Shown here: positions 23,071-38,772 of the stretch, piece by piece
Layout of the letters: every line of letters begins with the position of its first letter
How positions within the stretch are numbered: the stretch's first letter is position 1
Origin: Archegozetes longisetosus
Lineage: Eukaryota > Arthropoda > Arachnida > Sarcoptiformes > Trhypochthoniidae
DNA: 64,000 bases
Assembly (NCBI GenBank): GCA_018873245.2
Contig: JAEMBT020000003.1
Coordinates: 4,545,843-4,609,842, forward strand
Direction: 5' to 3'
Notes under the pieces: model-generated
What the model saw: the letters and a program-made list of their open reading frames with translations, nothing else
The model's database searches: none
What the model was told of the DNA's origin: nothing
Made by a program: the position numbers and the translations under genes

Positions 23071-25639
23071 CTAAAGTTGGGCACAGATTGCAAATTAGTG
23101 AACATGTCTTGTGTGATACAATGGCTACGAAGACTGCGATCTAATAGTCTATGAAAGCTATGCAATCTTATAGATCCTATAATTGATTTAGTGTCTTGCA
23201 AACAATACATATTTGGTTTTTCTATTTTGGCTAAAACATCATGCAGTCAGTCATAACTAAATGAGACCCAATGGAGCTCTAAATAATGCAAATGTTTATC
23301 ATAGACTAGAGCCTAGATGAGAAACTATTCTGAGCTTATAAATGAAGTGTCATTTGAGGGGCACTCATGTTAATTGTTTAGCACAAAACTGAGGAAAAGC
23401 TTTTATGAATAGTATCATCAGTACAACAAAAGATGCCAAGTGTCAGAGTTTAGTGTAATTGTGAGCCTTTATGTCTTACAATACTCACCGGTAGCTGAGC
23501 GTGAAGTGCCGGGTGAACGAGTCCGTGAGAATGTAAAGCTGACGGCATTTCTGTGAATGATAGCGGATGATGAGCCCAACCGTCGTGTGCACCAGTAAAT
23601 AGTGTGGCCCCCAATTCAACTTTGATTACATACATATCAAACTTACTATTTTATCTTATACTTAAATCCATTAATTAGTATTGACTTACGCCCAGTTAAT
23701 GGATGCATTGCAAGCGCCGGGTGTGCCACTGGAGCCAGTGATGGCGGGCTTGACTGCTGCTTTGGTTTTGTCACTTTTGTATTGGACTTCGCAAATTCTA
23801 ACCTTATCTGTTAATCAAAACCCTTGTCAGAGCCTAACTTTTTAAAGCCAAAGCACTTTTCAGAGTCGGAGAAACTGAAACTTGATTTTCGAATTGACTC
23901 ACTCTGGTTGATATTTTTAATAAAATAAGCTCATCTGATATCAACTCTGGACTACTCTTACACTAAAATCATAAACTTCAAGTGCGTGTGCCTGATGGAC
24001 TAATTAAGATATTTATACTAAGCTGAATTGATATTGATTCACAACTGATTTCAATAATAAGAACCAATGACTAAAACTTATGATTAAGAAAGTTAGAAGT
24101 TTCAGTTTTGCTGACTCCTATAAAAAGCATTCTCTGGACACTTCTGGTTCGAAAAGTCGCAAATACTTGCCTGTTGCGGAAGATCCAAATCGAAGCGAAC
24201 TCCCTGCTAAATGAATAGATAAAATAATTACAATATACAAGCACACACAGAGCGTCAGTATAAAAGGAAAAAATTGACAAAGTAAGTGATGGAAAGAATT
24301 AGTCAAAAATAATAATAAACAGGTTCGAGTTGAGAGAACATCAATAAGAGTTAGAAACTCATAAGAAAGTTTATATATGTGAGTTAAGCCTTCAGTTTAA
24401 TCCTTATGGGACGTGAAAACATTTGTGACAAATAGAAAATTAGAGTTTGGAAAACTTACTTGTAAATCTTGTTTGGCTGCTTCAGCACCAGCTCGAGTCG
24501 AAAACGTAACAAACCCAACAGGCTGTCAACCATAGCAAAATAAAGTGAGTTTAAATTTAGGATAATAAATAAAAATGTGTTCAGATTAATAGAGATTCTT
24601 CTCGATTGATGGCTGACTACTTACTGAAGAAGTCTTTCCATTCTTGCTCGTCACTTTAAGTAAGGATCCCTCGTAGCCCTATAAGACATAAGGTGTCAAA
24701 TGTATTAACTATAATATATGACATAAATCTACTTTATTACTATTTTCAACAGTAATCTCCGACAATTTAACAATCTTAGCTAGTCACGTCTTAATTAGAA
24801 TCAAAACAGTTCTAACAATATTCAACTTTGTACACCTCTCAAAATGCATGACTACTAGTGTTGAAATAAGGAAAACTAAATAAAACTCAGAATCAATTTG
24901 AATCTATAGGCTAGATAAGGTTAGATTCCTAATTTTTTGTCAAGTCGTCACATTTTAGCGAAACTGTGTACTGGTGAACATTATGTTTGAAATATATCAT
25001 ATTTAACTGTCAAGTTAGTGCGATTTTTTGCATGCGTCAATATTTTGATTTTATCATTGATTTGTTATATATGTAAAGTCTATAACTTTAAGAATGGTTC
25101 TAAAATTTTGTGGATATAGTGCTATATTGTTAGTTGAGTACCATTTGCAGTGGAATTCTTATGCTAAATCAAGTTCTAATTGTACCCAAAAGAGTGAATA
25201 GAAAAATTGCAAACAGTTTATCGCTTGCAGTGAACATTATTGTTAGGCTGTCTTTATGACTGATGTGTTTCATTGAAATAAGTTGTTATTAATGCGTAGA
25301 TTGATGCGAGTATTACCTTATATGCTCGAAACAGTAAATATAGTTCCCTAGGCTTTGCGTCCATCGGTAAACCGCTGACAAATAGTGTTCTCACCTGCAA
25401 TAAAAACAAATACATATATGAATGAAAATATGCAGCTATAAAACATATCAGCTATAGACTATGTTTCATTACTCTCCAACATAAAGTTTTGTTTATAAAC
25501 TAGTCCAATATTTCTATGGTTACATCTAATATCTATTATGATGTTTAATAAATAACCAAAATAACAAATTTCGTATGTAAGAGAAATGAAAGAAGTGCTT
25601 TTCGTGGCGAAAGACACACTATCTCTCTCTCTCTCTCTC

Positions 25640-25700
<61 letters not shown>

Positions 25701-28700
25701 ATATTGATATGCTCCTACTTAAATGTCAAGTTTTTCAGCCTGACAGTAGTAATCAAACTAAAATATTACACAATTGAATACTACTGAGCACTTGTATTCG
25801 TATTTTACTTCATTTGATTATACTATTTCAAACTGTTTTGTATATTAATATTTGATATTCTATTCTGCATATATCGTTTTGCGACACACTCTCATATCAC
25901 AACAAAAAATTGATTATTACGACGAAAAAACTTTTTCGATAAGTAAAACTTTTCTAATGAAATTTGTGAGAATAAATAGTCTGAATTAAGACAATTTAGA
26001 TGAAGAGAAGAAAAAACAAAGAAATAAAAAAAATAGACAAATAAAAGGGTCTTGTTTGAGTGAAGAGAATAAGTTGTAATCTTATAATTGGAGGTGTAGT
26101 AGAATGAATGCTATATAGAGAATGAGAGTAGGAGATCAGTTTTTCATGTTTCAGGTTTACTATAGAGTCGCTTAAATTAAGAGAACCCAATAAGCATTGC
26201 TTGTTGAAGAGGATATTGTAGTAAAGCTTTCTATTCTGTCACTATTCTATAGAAGTGAAGATAGCTGTTCATATTGAAACAAAGCCTTAAACCATTCTCT
26301 ATTCTCCATTCTCTATTTTTTCATAAAAGACACATTTGCAGATAAACATATCTACAAAGAGGAAAGAGATACAGGATATTGGTTTCCAGCTTACGATTCT
26401 TTATGCCACACATTCCTCTCTAAATGCATTTTAGGCTAGAAATAAGAAGTGAACACTTCTTTGTGCAAATGGATAATCAAAAGATTATTTAAAGTCTACA
26501 CAATTACATTTAAATTGGAAGTAGTTTGAAAAGTAAAAGTAAAAAGAAATTACTTTATATGGCTGGAGAGGCAACAGATATATTTGAATATTGGTGTAAG
26601 ATGACGCAAATTATAATCTCACTTAAAGTCCTATTATAGTGCCATAGAGTGACAGGTCTTTTCATTGAATCAATAGTTGGATCGATTAAAAGGGAAAATG
26701 CTTTATCTCTTAGTCTCTTGCATTGTCATATGAAATATGCATCATGTTCTAGATATTATGTAGGAAAGAATATTCTCAAAAAGATGATAATTTAATAGTA
26801 ATAAAGATAATTACACTTTGAAAGCCTTGTCAACAATTTAGGCTAATAGTATTTGCATTTGAAATTTGATAACAACTCTATATTTTATGTCAAATTCTAT
26901 TTGCGTGAAAAAAAATTCACATATAAAAGCGTATTAAGACATAAAGAAGTTCTATATAAAAATATCTTATACTATGAACAACCAGTGTAAGCCAGAAAGT
27001 GCTCTCTAATAATCTTCATCAATCCTTCCCTCGTTCTCCACACAGCTTTTTTATGCATTCTCTACACAATTCTCATGCATTCTCTACACAATTCTCATGC
27101 ATTCTCTACACAATTCTCATGCATTCTCTACACAATTCTTATGCATTCTTATGCCAATGTTCGATGACAACTATTATCTTTCAGAGCCTAACATCCATTG
27201 AGAGTCTCATACTTTTAAATAATTAACAGTCATTAGTGTATATCTTTTTAGGAGTTATAAGTAACGGCTTGAAAGAGAAAATGTTTGGATAATAACAAGA
27301 AAGAAATGTGCTCTATAGATTGTCAATGTTTTAGTCTGTTGAAAGTTGTTCAATTCCATTATTGATAGTTGAGACCACTTTCATCTTGGATGTAGATAAT
27401 GTGAAAATAAAAAAGAAAAATAAAAAACTAAACTTTTTGCTCGATCGTTGATTTGGGTAGAGACTAGAGTTGGATGGAGTACAGTTAGAGGTGCATTCTA
27501 GCATTCAATGTTCCCAATGTACAAGTTGTGCGTGTTCCTAACTTATCGTTTCTATGCCATCAAGTCGAAGTATGTGTTTCATCTATTCGTTTCTATGGAG
27601 ACACTAAATGTGGTGCTCACCTAAATCGATCAACCATTGCCTGAACCCCTCAGGTAAGACCAGGTTGAAAACAAGACACGAACACAAAAGTTAAAATGCA
27701 ATATTGAGTAATATCGAATCCCAAACCACAGATGCATTTAACAGGAAATTGTTATGTATCGAAAACATAAATATTTCTTTCTCTCAATATTTTGATTAAG
27801 TTATCCTTTCCTTTGAGGTGAACGCGAAAAATATTTACGAATTTGTGCTTAATATTAGGAAAGCATATAATAATAGTTATAGAAGAATATGTCTGATCGA
27901 TAGGCGACGGGATTATAGCGGTAACAGTGATAAGCCATTAGGTCGATTTCAACTTAAGCCTATTATTAGAAAATGCAGAGCGATTCCTGATTTTGAATAA
28001 ATCATTCTTTAATTTAAATGCTCACAGATAAGGGCACAACTTTAATCCTACTTACTATATAACAACTTAATCTTTTTACATTCTTCTCTCATTCAAACTA
28101 CATCAAATTCACTCAATAGTATATCCAATAATGCTAATTGCTTCAACACTTATTCCCTTTAATAAGTCAACAATTGTTCCCAGAAATCACATCCTTTTAC
28201 TTACAATTCTTAGTCAAACCTAATGATGAAAGCAGTTGAAAATTGAAGCCTACTTTGTTTTTCTTATACTATCTTCGAATAACTGTGTGACTAGACACCA
28301 GTTAATCAGATTTAGAAGAGATTTTTTCAATTTTGTCACCAGTAATTGGTTTAGTCTCTTTAGCAAAGTTGCGTCGAGTTTGTGCTCGCAAATGAGAAAA
28401 ATCGTTTCACATTAAATACGAACATATCTTAACTTCATATTTGGACTTTTAAGGCTTAATCTAAAAAATGTGAAATTTTCATACTTGAAGCTAGAATTCC
28501 TTAATTATTTGCTTGTAAAGTGGTGGGAGTACTCTAGAGATTCTCTGAGCAAATTTTTCATTTTTGCTCACAAAGTAAGCTTGCTTTCAAAAGAGATCAC
28601 TTCGATTTGAAATCAATTTTCATTTGAAAAACTTTACGGATTTTTAAATTATCAATCAGACAAACAAATTAGATTCATTATTCATAAGTTGTATTATATT

Positions 28701-31700
28701 TCTATTAAAGTTTATTTATTTTACCATTTGATTTCAGTCCATGATTATATCTGATATAAACTTTATTTGAGATAAGGACAGGATCAGGTGAACTCAAGCT
28801 TAAATTTGAACTCAATCTTATCTGAGAAAGTATAAAAATAGAGCTAATAATTTTAGATGATATTCTTCAAAATCAAAGCGCAAGTAAATCAAATCCTTCG
28901 CTAATACTCTATTTTTGATGCAATGCTTTTCAAGTTCTTAAATCAAAAGTTTAACACTAAAGGTTCAATCATTTTTTAAAGTAAACATCATAATAGAAAT
29001 AATGAGATTAAAAAATGATTGTCAAATAGGATAAAATCAATAAATAAAACAGCAAAAAGGTTAAATGAGATTCAACTTAAAATAATACACAGTTGAAAAC
29101 TTAATAATCCGTAATAGCAACAAGAAAAGGCTGTTTCTACGACAATCTACCAGTGATGCACATAAATTTGTTACCAAATTTTATTTATAATTTACTTTGA
29201 TTACTACGTTGAATGTTTTACGTGTTTGTTAATATCCTGTGTATTAAGGTCTGATGGAGTGCACGCCATCACAAAGCATCACTTCTGGTTGCTATCAGAG
29301 ATTATTAAGCTTTTCAGTTTACTGATAGTTGTGATCGTAATTGAAAACCAGGTAAGCAAAAGCAAATGATTGGGTCGATTGACTTATGCTAAAGAAACTA
29401 TGAATCAAAAGGAGGTGAAAATATGGGTTCAAACAAAAAAGAGCTTAATTTCAATTTGAAAGAAGAGTCGAAGAGGTGAGAATAAACTGAATGATTAGAG
29501 AAGGTTAGATATAAAAATTTTGATCGGGAATCACATCTTGTGCTTTGAAGCGAAAGAACTCGTTGATCCTAGGGTACGAATTGGGTTTTAAACTATGAAC
29601 AAGACCTTTATAAGGTTTTATAATAAAACTAATTAAAGCTGACAGTGATTCCCATGAGCCATGAAAAAGCATATACCGTAGTTATATTGAGGTACAGCGA
29701 ACATAACGGTAAAATATTAGTTACAAAAATTCGCTTTTAAGATGTATCCAACCCCTTCATCAATCATTCGAATAAATAGAAAACGTTGTATACTTCAAAA
29801 CGCTATTTCAGTCTGCACTAAAAATTAAATTGTATCCTATATTTCTTCTCCGACAACTTATTAATAAGGCTAATCCCATACAAACTCTTTCGCATACATA
29901 ACCAATTGATTGCTGTGAACTTGATTACATTTAGTACTAAGAATTTTTGAATATACCAAACACTTTACATTCCAGAATCTATTGAATAACTAAGTTTAGC
30001 AACAGAACAGCAATGTTTAATGTAGAAAACAGCAATTGAGAGCATCTTGAATATGTTACACTCGACACTCAAGTTGATTCAAGCGAATAGTGGTATTTTG
30101 TCTGCATTCAGATGCGAGCAAACTTAACTTTCATACGCTCAAGTTATTTATATTAAACACGCAGAAGACAGTGTCCAGACTGCTATTAAACGAACAAATT
30201 TCCAAACGACTCAATCGATCAATTCACTGTACGAGCTTAAAGTATGCTAGACATCCAATGCTATTTTATCAAATCTGATTTTTATAGCGCCTTAAAACTA
30301 GTTCTTAGATCACTTCTTAGACGACTTCTTCTTAGCTTCTGTCCACCTAAAGTGATTTTTCTCAATTTTATCTGTAATTAATATTAATTACCCAAATCAA
30401 TGAAATCAAATGATGGTGTTTTATCGGGGAATTATTTTTGCGATACCATATATACTCCAAACACGATTTAAAGCCACAGCAAAGTGAAAAGTCATGCTTT
30501 CAGTCTGACACAAGGGAGAACTTCTCTGATGCTTCAGAATATTCTTTTCAAAACTAGAGATCGTTAGAGATATTGATAGAATTGAAAAATGTCATTCAAC
30601 AAGCTATAAACGGAAACAAAACGATTTCTGAAGTTCTTCCAAAAAATTATTCAGTTTTCACCATTTATGATTCGAATAAGTTTGATAAAACGTTCAAAAT
30701 TTTCAAATTCAAGTGGCATAAAGGTTTTCTGGCCATTTTAATTGTAAATAGTCATTTCGAAATCGTTTACTTTTATCTTTAAAGATTCAGTTTGTATACA
30801 AGTTTGAATAAACGACAAAATCGTTGTTCAATCTGAGGGTTAGCGCAAATATATGAGACAGAAATGAAGCAAGTTTAATTGAATTAGAATAGAGTTTTGG
30901 CAAAAACTTGATATGATAATAGAGCTGAAGTGATTGATCCGCATAGGGAAAGATAGTCTTGAACAGTTCCACTAAATGTGCGTAATGCTTTCTATGAAAT
31001 ATTTTTAGAATGTTTTTCAATGTTTTTCAAGTTGTAGAATCAGACCTAACATGAATTGCAGTGCAGTGTAACTCATTATATCGCCAAATTTTGAAAATAT
31101 CTCAACAGCTCCGCATTGAATTTTATTGATTCATTACAGTTATAAATGTTTATTTTGATCAATTCGTCATAAATGTGAAAAGTGTTTCCTCTATATTTCT
31201 TACAGATATTATGTGGTATTTTAGGTGAAGTAAAAAACGAGTTTAACTCAAAGCAAAACAAGTTGAAGCAAACTATATATAAAGCAATCGAAAACTCAAT
31301 ACAGAAGACACGGTAAGAGTGAAAGACGGAAAATAAGTAAATAACATACCAAACTCAATTATAGATATGTAACAAAAAATCATTAGTCAAAAACGTTTGC
31401 CAACTCTAATGCAGATAATAGTGAACAATGAAATGGGCATCGATTCGATATAACAAAACACAAATAAACATAATATAAAACTTAATTGATTGAAACAATG
31501 GGCCAGTCTATAAACAGAATAAAGCCATAACTGAGTTGTTTGTCGAGCAAAGTATACTATGTGGCTCTGATTCATCCATCAAAATCAACTTGACTCTATC
31601 TTTTTGTGTTTTATTATTGAAACTTGCACTTCAATAGAGTCATGAGACAATTTATAACAACTAGAATCTTATTCTAAAACATCCAGAATCTTATTCTAAA

Positions 31701-34700
31701 ACAACTAGAATCTTATTCCATCTATGAGTTTGCACTCCGAACATAAAAAGTTAACCAATTGAGAGCTGCGTTGAATAACGGCTTATTCTGATTGTTTTTA
31801 TTTCTTATATAAAACTGAAAAGATGAAAATAAGTCATACTTCTCATCTTATAATAAGATACGATGCACTCGAGTAGATAAGAGGATAATTTGACAAAAAT
31901 TTTCTTATTAGGGCCTCATATTTGTGAAAGCTCTCATACTTTGGTTTACTCAACTCCAGCCTAATAGAAATGTTGGCTTTTATTATAGAGAGTACTTTAG
32001 AGAAAAGTATTTAAGAATGTTTGTTTTTTTCTTTCAAAATTAAAATCATTATATCTCAAGGCATAATACGTCAGATTTTCCATTCAATAGCAAATATTGA
32101 ACTCACTCATAATATTTGCCCAATTTTTACATTTGAAAAAACTTTTTAATGCAAAGTTCATTCATTCAGATCGAATCTAAAAATCAATCGAAACATTTCT
32201 ACATAAAACTAACCAAATCGATACAATACCTTTCCATTCGAGATATATAGCTATTAAAGCGTTTTTTGTGTTCAAAATGCTTTTCACTTTATTTTATAAC
32301 TTCAGCTAAAACTAGAAGGAGTCCTTATTTTGAGTTATTATTCAATTGTGGTTACGTTCATAATAATAATAATGCGAAGTAATAATAATATAGTTTTGCG
32401 CAATAACAGAGTATATGAGTTATGGTAGAATGAATCTAAACCTCATTCCAAACACACCGTAAGAAATGATTTTTTCAAAGTCACTACTTATTACGTTTCA
32501 TCAGTGCAGATATTCAGCACTGCAAGTTAGAAAAGCTAACCAACACTCGCGTATTACTGCCAAAATACATAGAAAACTCCTAAACACAAATATTATCCTT
32601 TCTTACTTTTTTAGCTGCTAATCAGCCACTATTTTCAACTGGAAGATTAAATCTGTCAGACTGTCATTTAGTTTGATCTTATAACTTTTAGTCCCCATTG
32701 TTCAGATAAATAAATAATAAAAGGCTTCTCATCTGTATTTTGTTTAGTGTATGAGCTTAGTTCAGACTCGGGTCCGGATTATACGTCCTTATTGTCAAGA
32801 AAACGGTTGGCAATTTTAACTTTTCAACATCATTATCAAACGGAAATTAAGCTCTTTCTAACTTTTTAGAATATCAATCCATAGCTTTTCTAATTAAATT
32901 ATTGCCTAAACAGCTTCTCGAATACATGGAAACATACAAATTATTAATGTTTTACGAATAATAGTCAGCAAAATTCAATTAGAAAACTTTCTTTGCTTCA
33001 ATTTACAAGTATTTGAATTTTCGCACGAACTATAACTAAAACGAATCTAATCTAAGCCGTCATAAACGTTGAATTGTGAAAATGATGACACGCTCTCTCG
33101 TATTTGGAGCTGAATAATATGAGATGTATTATTGCTAAAAGGGATTGGATTTGTTTGATTACTATGACAGGCAGAAACATTGTTCAGCAAAGAAATGTCA
33201 CTTTCAAACCATTTTCAGCTATAAATATTGTAAATATGCAGTCATGACGCTTCAAACCACTAAATCATACTATTGGCAAAACTACCAAATCAAATGTTTT
33301 TTCATCAACTTCTCTCCATTTCTTTCTCTCTACTATTCAGTGCTTATAAGACGTGAAAATTTTCATCAAAATACTGAATAATTAATTAAATGGATCACAA
33401 GATTTATCGGCCATTCGATGAAACCACAAACCTTTGAAACAATGAATGATAAATTATTCTGTATATCAATGAAGAATAGTAACCGAATATCAATTTTATA
33501 GGTTTGTTCTTAGCTTAGAATGTGACTCTTGTGGTTTATAGATTCACCACTTTTCTCGCTATTTGCTCAAACAGATCTTAAAGCACATTAGAATATCGAT
33601 TTTCAGTATCAAATTGGTTTTAACTATCTTCAGGTTAGTATTTTCAAGTTTTAACTCTAAATAACTGCCGATTCAAGTTTCGACTCTTTCAGTTGGAATC
33701 GGTTATTAGAATAACTGTCATAGCATTAAATCATCCAAGTTATTACATTTTTCACGATATTTAGCAATTTTATTCTGAACTAAGAAAATTTATTAACTTT
33801 TTTGAATGGCAATAATTTAAATATATTTATAGGAGCTAGCTAATAATCGATTTTCCTTGCAAAAATATCCATAAAAATAACATTTTAACCGAATTGTCAA
33901 ATTTCTAGTCTTTAAACTCTATTTAAACTATGGAACGAAGAAAATGCAACCCAATCTTATTTGATCAGTCTTTTTCGAACAAAGTATGAGTAAAAAAGAT
34001 TAGATGTGAATCAAAAAGAGATGTATTCTTAGCATTAATGGATTTAGATGAAAATTCTAAAATTTTATACCTTTATGGTTATTCATTTGGCCTACTATCT
34101 CGAATTTCTTCTTTACAAAAAATATCCAAAAAGCTAAACTGACATAAGAAAATTTAGTTCTGCTTGCAACTATTTTCTCTAAAAATGTTCTCTTAACTTC
34201 TCAAAGGATCGAGACTCATATTGAATTGAGCAAATATTTGGTTCCATTACTGACTTAGTGAAAAGTGAGTTGCATTATGCTAAATGATGCATCACTTTAC
34301 TATATTATAAATTAATTATATTGTGTATAACAGCACTGTTCAGGTAATGCGATCAGCAAAAGAAAATTGCAAAGAGTACACCCCGTAAATAATAACCCCT
34401 GATAGCAACAAGAAAAACATGGTTTCTATGACAGCCTCCTGTGGTGCTAACCAGATTGTTGGCAAATTTGATTTCTGATTTGCTTTTCTACTCATAATCA
34501 ATGTGAAATAAGCCTATCGATGTTGAATATATATTAGAAGGAATCCCACGACAACATATCAATTCCGGTTGCTGTCGAAGATTAAACTTCTATTGAGTGT
34601 AAGTTATTAAAGAATAGTGCCATTAGCCCTATATATTCTTGCTTCAGCTCAAAAATAAGTAATAAATGTCAACTCCTGATTATGTAACTCAACCTTTGAT

Positions 34701-37700
34701 ACTCTTTAATACTTTCCATGGAAAAAATCCTCTTAGAAGAGAATATAAACTCATTTAATTATTGAATTGCCTTCAAACATATTCTGTCATATTTTATGTT
34801 AGATTTTGTTGAGCTTTAAAGATAAGAGCAGTGACAGAAAGTGAGGAGAGAATGGATGAATGAAAGTCGCTCTCGAGTCAATTGCAAACATAAGTTTTCT
34901 CGAACAACAGTGTCAGTAATTGGTGCTCATATTTATTAAACAACTGATCGTTTTATTTGGAAACTAAATTATTGATAAGCACATGGCTAAATCAGTCCAA
35001 CTCATGAATAGATGGAATATCCTACAAAATTTGAAGAAAATTTTGGTATCAAATTGAAAAAAATACCAAATTTGAAGTCGTCTTGCTTGACATAATTCAA
35101 GCTTTTAGATTGAATTTATAAATCCCTAAACTAAAATACAATTTGAAAGAGTAGATGATATTGACTATGGTAGTAAAGCAGTTGGCGCGTGCTTTTATAG
35201 AACCCAATCAAAGTTGAATTGTATTATAAAATTAATTTAAATTGTCATTTACATAATAGAAATAACATATGATTAAGTCGGTAGTAGTAATGGTATGGTT
35301 AGCATTTGGTTCACTCACCTTTGGCTGACTGTTTCTGATATTTATGGTCTGTTATCAGGAAACAGATGCCTTATAGCGACACACCTGGTATTATCATAAC
35401 AATACTTAAAGAGTACTGCAGCTATTATAATACCAAATATCAATATATTGTTTTACGAATACTTATTGTCCTAAACAAGCTTTAATATTATTGTCTCCAA
35501 CTATTTGAAATCGTATCATAAATTGTGACTGCAATAAAAATCACAATTTACGTAAATTAACATAAACTGATTTTTCTATTAGCCCAAATGCCAAGTTCAT
35601 AGTCTTTAATAATTTGATTGGCTTAAAAACTTCAATGTCTGCTATACATCAGGATGAGAACTAAGTAGAAGACTTAGATTCCTATGAGTCAATCATTCAA
35701 TACATCCGATGTATTGAATCTGATTTATTTTTTCAACACCTTTTCATTGTTTTGGAGGCTCAGTACTGAATAAGCCATAGCGTTGACTCTATTAAGTTGT
35801 AGTATATCATATACAATACTAATATAATAGAGCAGCTGTTTATTATTAAATACAGGACCTCATTATGTATTAATGTAATTTGTTTGCCTCAAAACATAAT
35901 GAAATGCAACCAAAGTCTGTGTTGACATTGTCCTCATTATCGAGCCCTCATCATTATGAGCAGTAACAGCTTTTTCATGACAAATAGTCCTGTAACTCAT
36001 TTTTTACTAAATAAATTCTATGCTAATACGCTAAATATACAGTTTACTAAATACTCAGATCGTATTACTAAAGTAAGGACTCCATTTGAGTAAACATTTC
36101 TAATTTTCTAATGTCTCTTCTAACTATCAAAATATACCTCAAATAGTCGTTTTAGTGCAATAAAGCTTTATCTCTAGTTGAAATAACATTAGAGTCTGCA
36201 CACAGTAGTATTGACCTGATCAAATGTCTGGTAGTTTGCGACTAATTTTTAATTTACGGACTGATTCACCAATCAATATTTCGATTGAAATTTTCAAAAT
36301 GTTTTACTTCTTATATTCTAATATTTGTCGCTTATAGTTTATAAGTTTTCTTCTCAGCAAAAGCATTGTGAACAAGAACTGAATAGTTGAAAAGTGAATT
36401 TTTAAACTAAGTTAAGTCATGTATATATGTTTGAGAGTAACTTGAAAATTGAAGAACCGATCTTAATTTGAAGCAGTTTCCATGATAAATGTCTTGATTT
36501 ATCATGTGTATGCGAAACAATGAAGTGTTCTGTTTGATGATTATATTTTGCATTTTTATTCATGACATAAATCATTCTCTATTTTAATATTTATACAAAG
36601 TTTAGACATCCTCTGCTACATAACATGAACCTCAGCCTTTTAATAAACTTACAATTCATAACAACATTATATTGTTATAAATTATGTAATATATCTTAAA
36701 TATATTGTAAATAAATGTACTTTCATAAAAATCTCAATTAATACGATTATTTGAATTCTGTTTTGAAGTAAGACTGGACAAAGTTAAGCTCTAAGCTGAG
36801 CAAAACAACAAAACTTAAGCCATTTTAATTAGTTTAGGACATGTAACCAAAAATTCAGAGTTATTTGATGTGATTTGAGCAGATATTTACTCGATCAAAT
36901 GTTTGTTCTAGAAAAGTAACAAAAAAATGAATCTTTTCATCTTTTAAATTTGAAGCTTTTGAGTCGCAAAAGCTTTTAAATTGATATTGACTTTTCCTGA
37001 ACTCATTTCTTACAAATATTCTCTGATAAAGTCATGTTTAAACTAAACTGGAATCTAAAGTCAAATTAGTCAAACAACTCATATCTGGTTTATATACTTT
37101 GATCAATTCGTGCACTGCCCCAAAATGTCATCAAATAATTATATCGAATAAAATTGCACTGAGCTAGCCCTCAATCTTCTCTACTTTGTCTTTATGTATT
37201 TCACATTCGGTAACTTAATTTTCATGTAACTTAAAGTCAATTTTATCAGTCAAATGGATAACAATCTGTTTTAAAACTAAGATAGAGTGAACGGAAATCA
37301 AATCCTGAAAACGGAAACTTAGAGCTAAATATTGCCATTCAATTGAACGTCTTCTACATAAAGAAGGATTGCCAGTTTTAGAAACAATTGTAATAACCAG
37401 AATTAGAATTAGAATTAGAATAGAATTTGATTTTGATAGATAAATGTAGCAATAAATTGGAATCGTATTAAAAGAGATGTGTTATCTTAAATGTCAGAAT
37501 ATTATTGAATCGATTGACTTATGAAGTTTATGAATGGGATCATTTGTAATGTGACACAAACTGACTTGCAGTAGACAATAGGAATTTCAATTTATATTCT
37601 TTCATACACTTCACTCCACACTATATATTCAATCTATTTATCAAACTATTTTAACACGAAATTTTCGCACAATTTATACTTGATTTTTCTTTATTACTGC

Positions 37701-38704
37701 TTCGATATTAAATTTCTCTCTTTTGGCGTTATTTTAATAACAGGTTTGAAGATAATTTATGTGAATAGGTATTTGCGGAATTATTTAGGTTGTAGTCAAA
37801 ATTTTGGTCAATTGAGAACACACTCCAACTGACTTAATGTGCGTTACCAGACGACAATACTTTTGTGGTACTGTAGCTAAAAACGGCATAAAACAAAAGT
37901 CCAGTGAATTTATGTTTTTTCTCAATCTTTGCCTAATTTATTTTTATAGTAAGTTGAACGCATTTGTTCACTGTTTCTTTATATGGTCAAATTAGATTTT
38001 TGAAAATTCAATATAGAGCATAAGTTTACATACGCTTACATCATAGGCCCTCATATAGAATAATAAAAGGTAATAGTCTTACAATATTTATTATATGTTA
38101 GTTTATTTTTCTATGCATAGTCCGCAAATCCAATTTAATCGCTATGAGTGAACTCGATAAAACTGAATTTATTTAGTATTCTATCTTTACCACTTTAACC
38201 GTCTCTACACTAACTTTTTATAGGAATCCTCTTTCATTGTGCATCGTTCTCACGTGTTATGCTTGAAAAAAGTTTAACTCTAATGCTATGTTTCACTACT
38301 GCTGCACTTCACACACATTCTTAAATGTGAGTCCTTTTCTATCTCAGTGTCGCTAACTTTCAATTTCCATTCGATTCCTCCCAGAAATCGGGTTTAGGCC
38401 AACGTATGTTTTTGTCGGATCAAATCTACTGCCACAATACTTATACTCTATTATATTATGTATACGTATACCGTTTCATATCTGTTCGTTGTGCGAAGAA
38501 TGAGTCAAGAGAAAAATTTCGTTCCTTGTAGCGTAAGTGCAGTACAGTCACCTCTCGTTGTAGTAAACACCCTCAATGTATGATAAACCCGTTGATTACA
38601 ACGAGAGTTGACTGTGTCAACTATGAAGAGTGAAGAGTCTTCCGACCAAACAATTATTTGAAAGTGTGTATTATAGCTAGTGGCTGACCATATCTTTGCT
38701 CAGT

Positions 38705-38772
<68 letters not shown>

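Noticed and set aside
24140-24165. GGTTCGAAAAG as a tRNA B-box.
   Set aside because: No A-box at the right distance and no acceptor stem; it lies in a cpo intron.
23808-24170. A GT four bases downstream of the cpo exon 5 end as an ordinary donor.
   Set aside because: It would shift the frame into exon 6 and destroy [10 protein letters not shown]. The GC donor keeps RRM1 intact and fits the consensus otherwise.
27818-28000. 60-codon frame with many Arg/Lys residues and a LGRFQ motif like the four-cysteine precursor.
   Set aside because: No signal peptide or splice context, and a five-residue match is easily chance.
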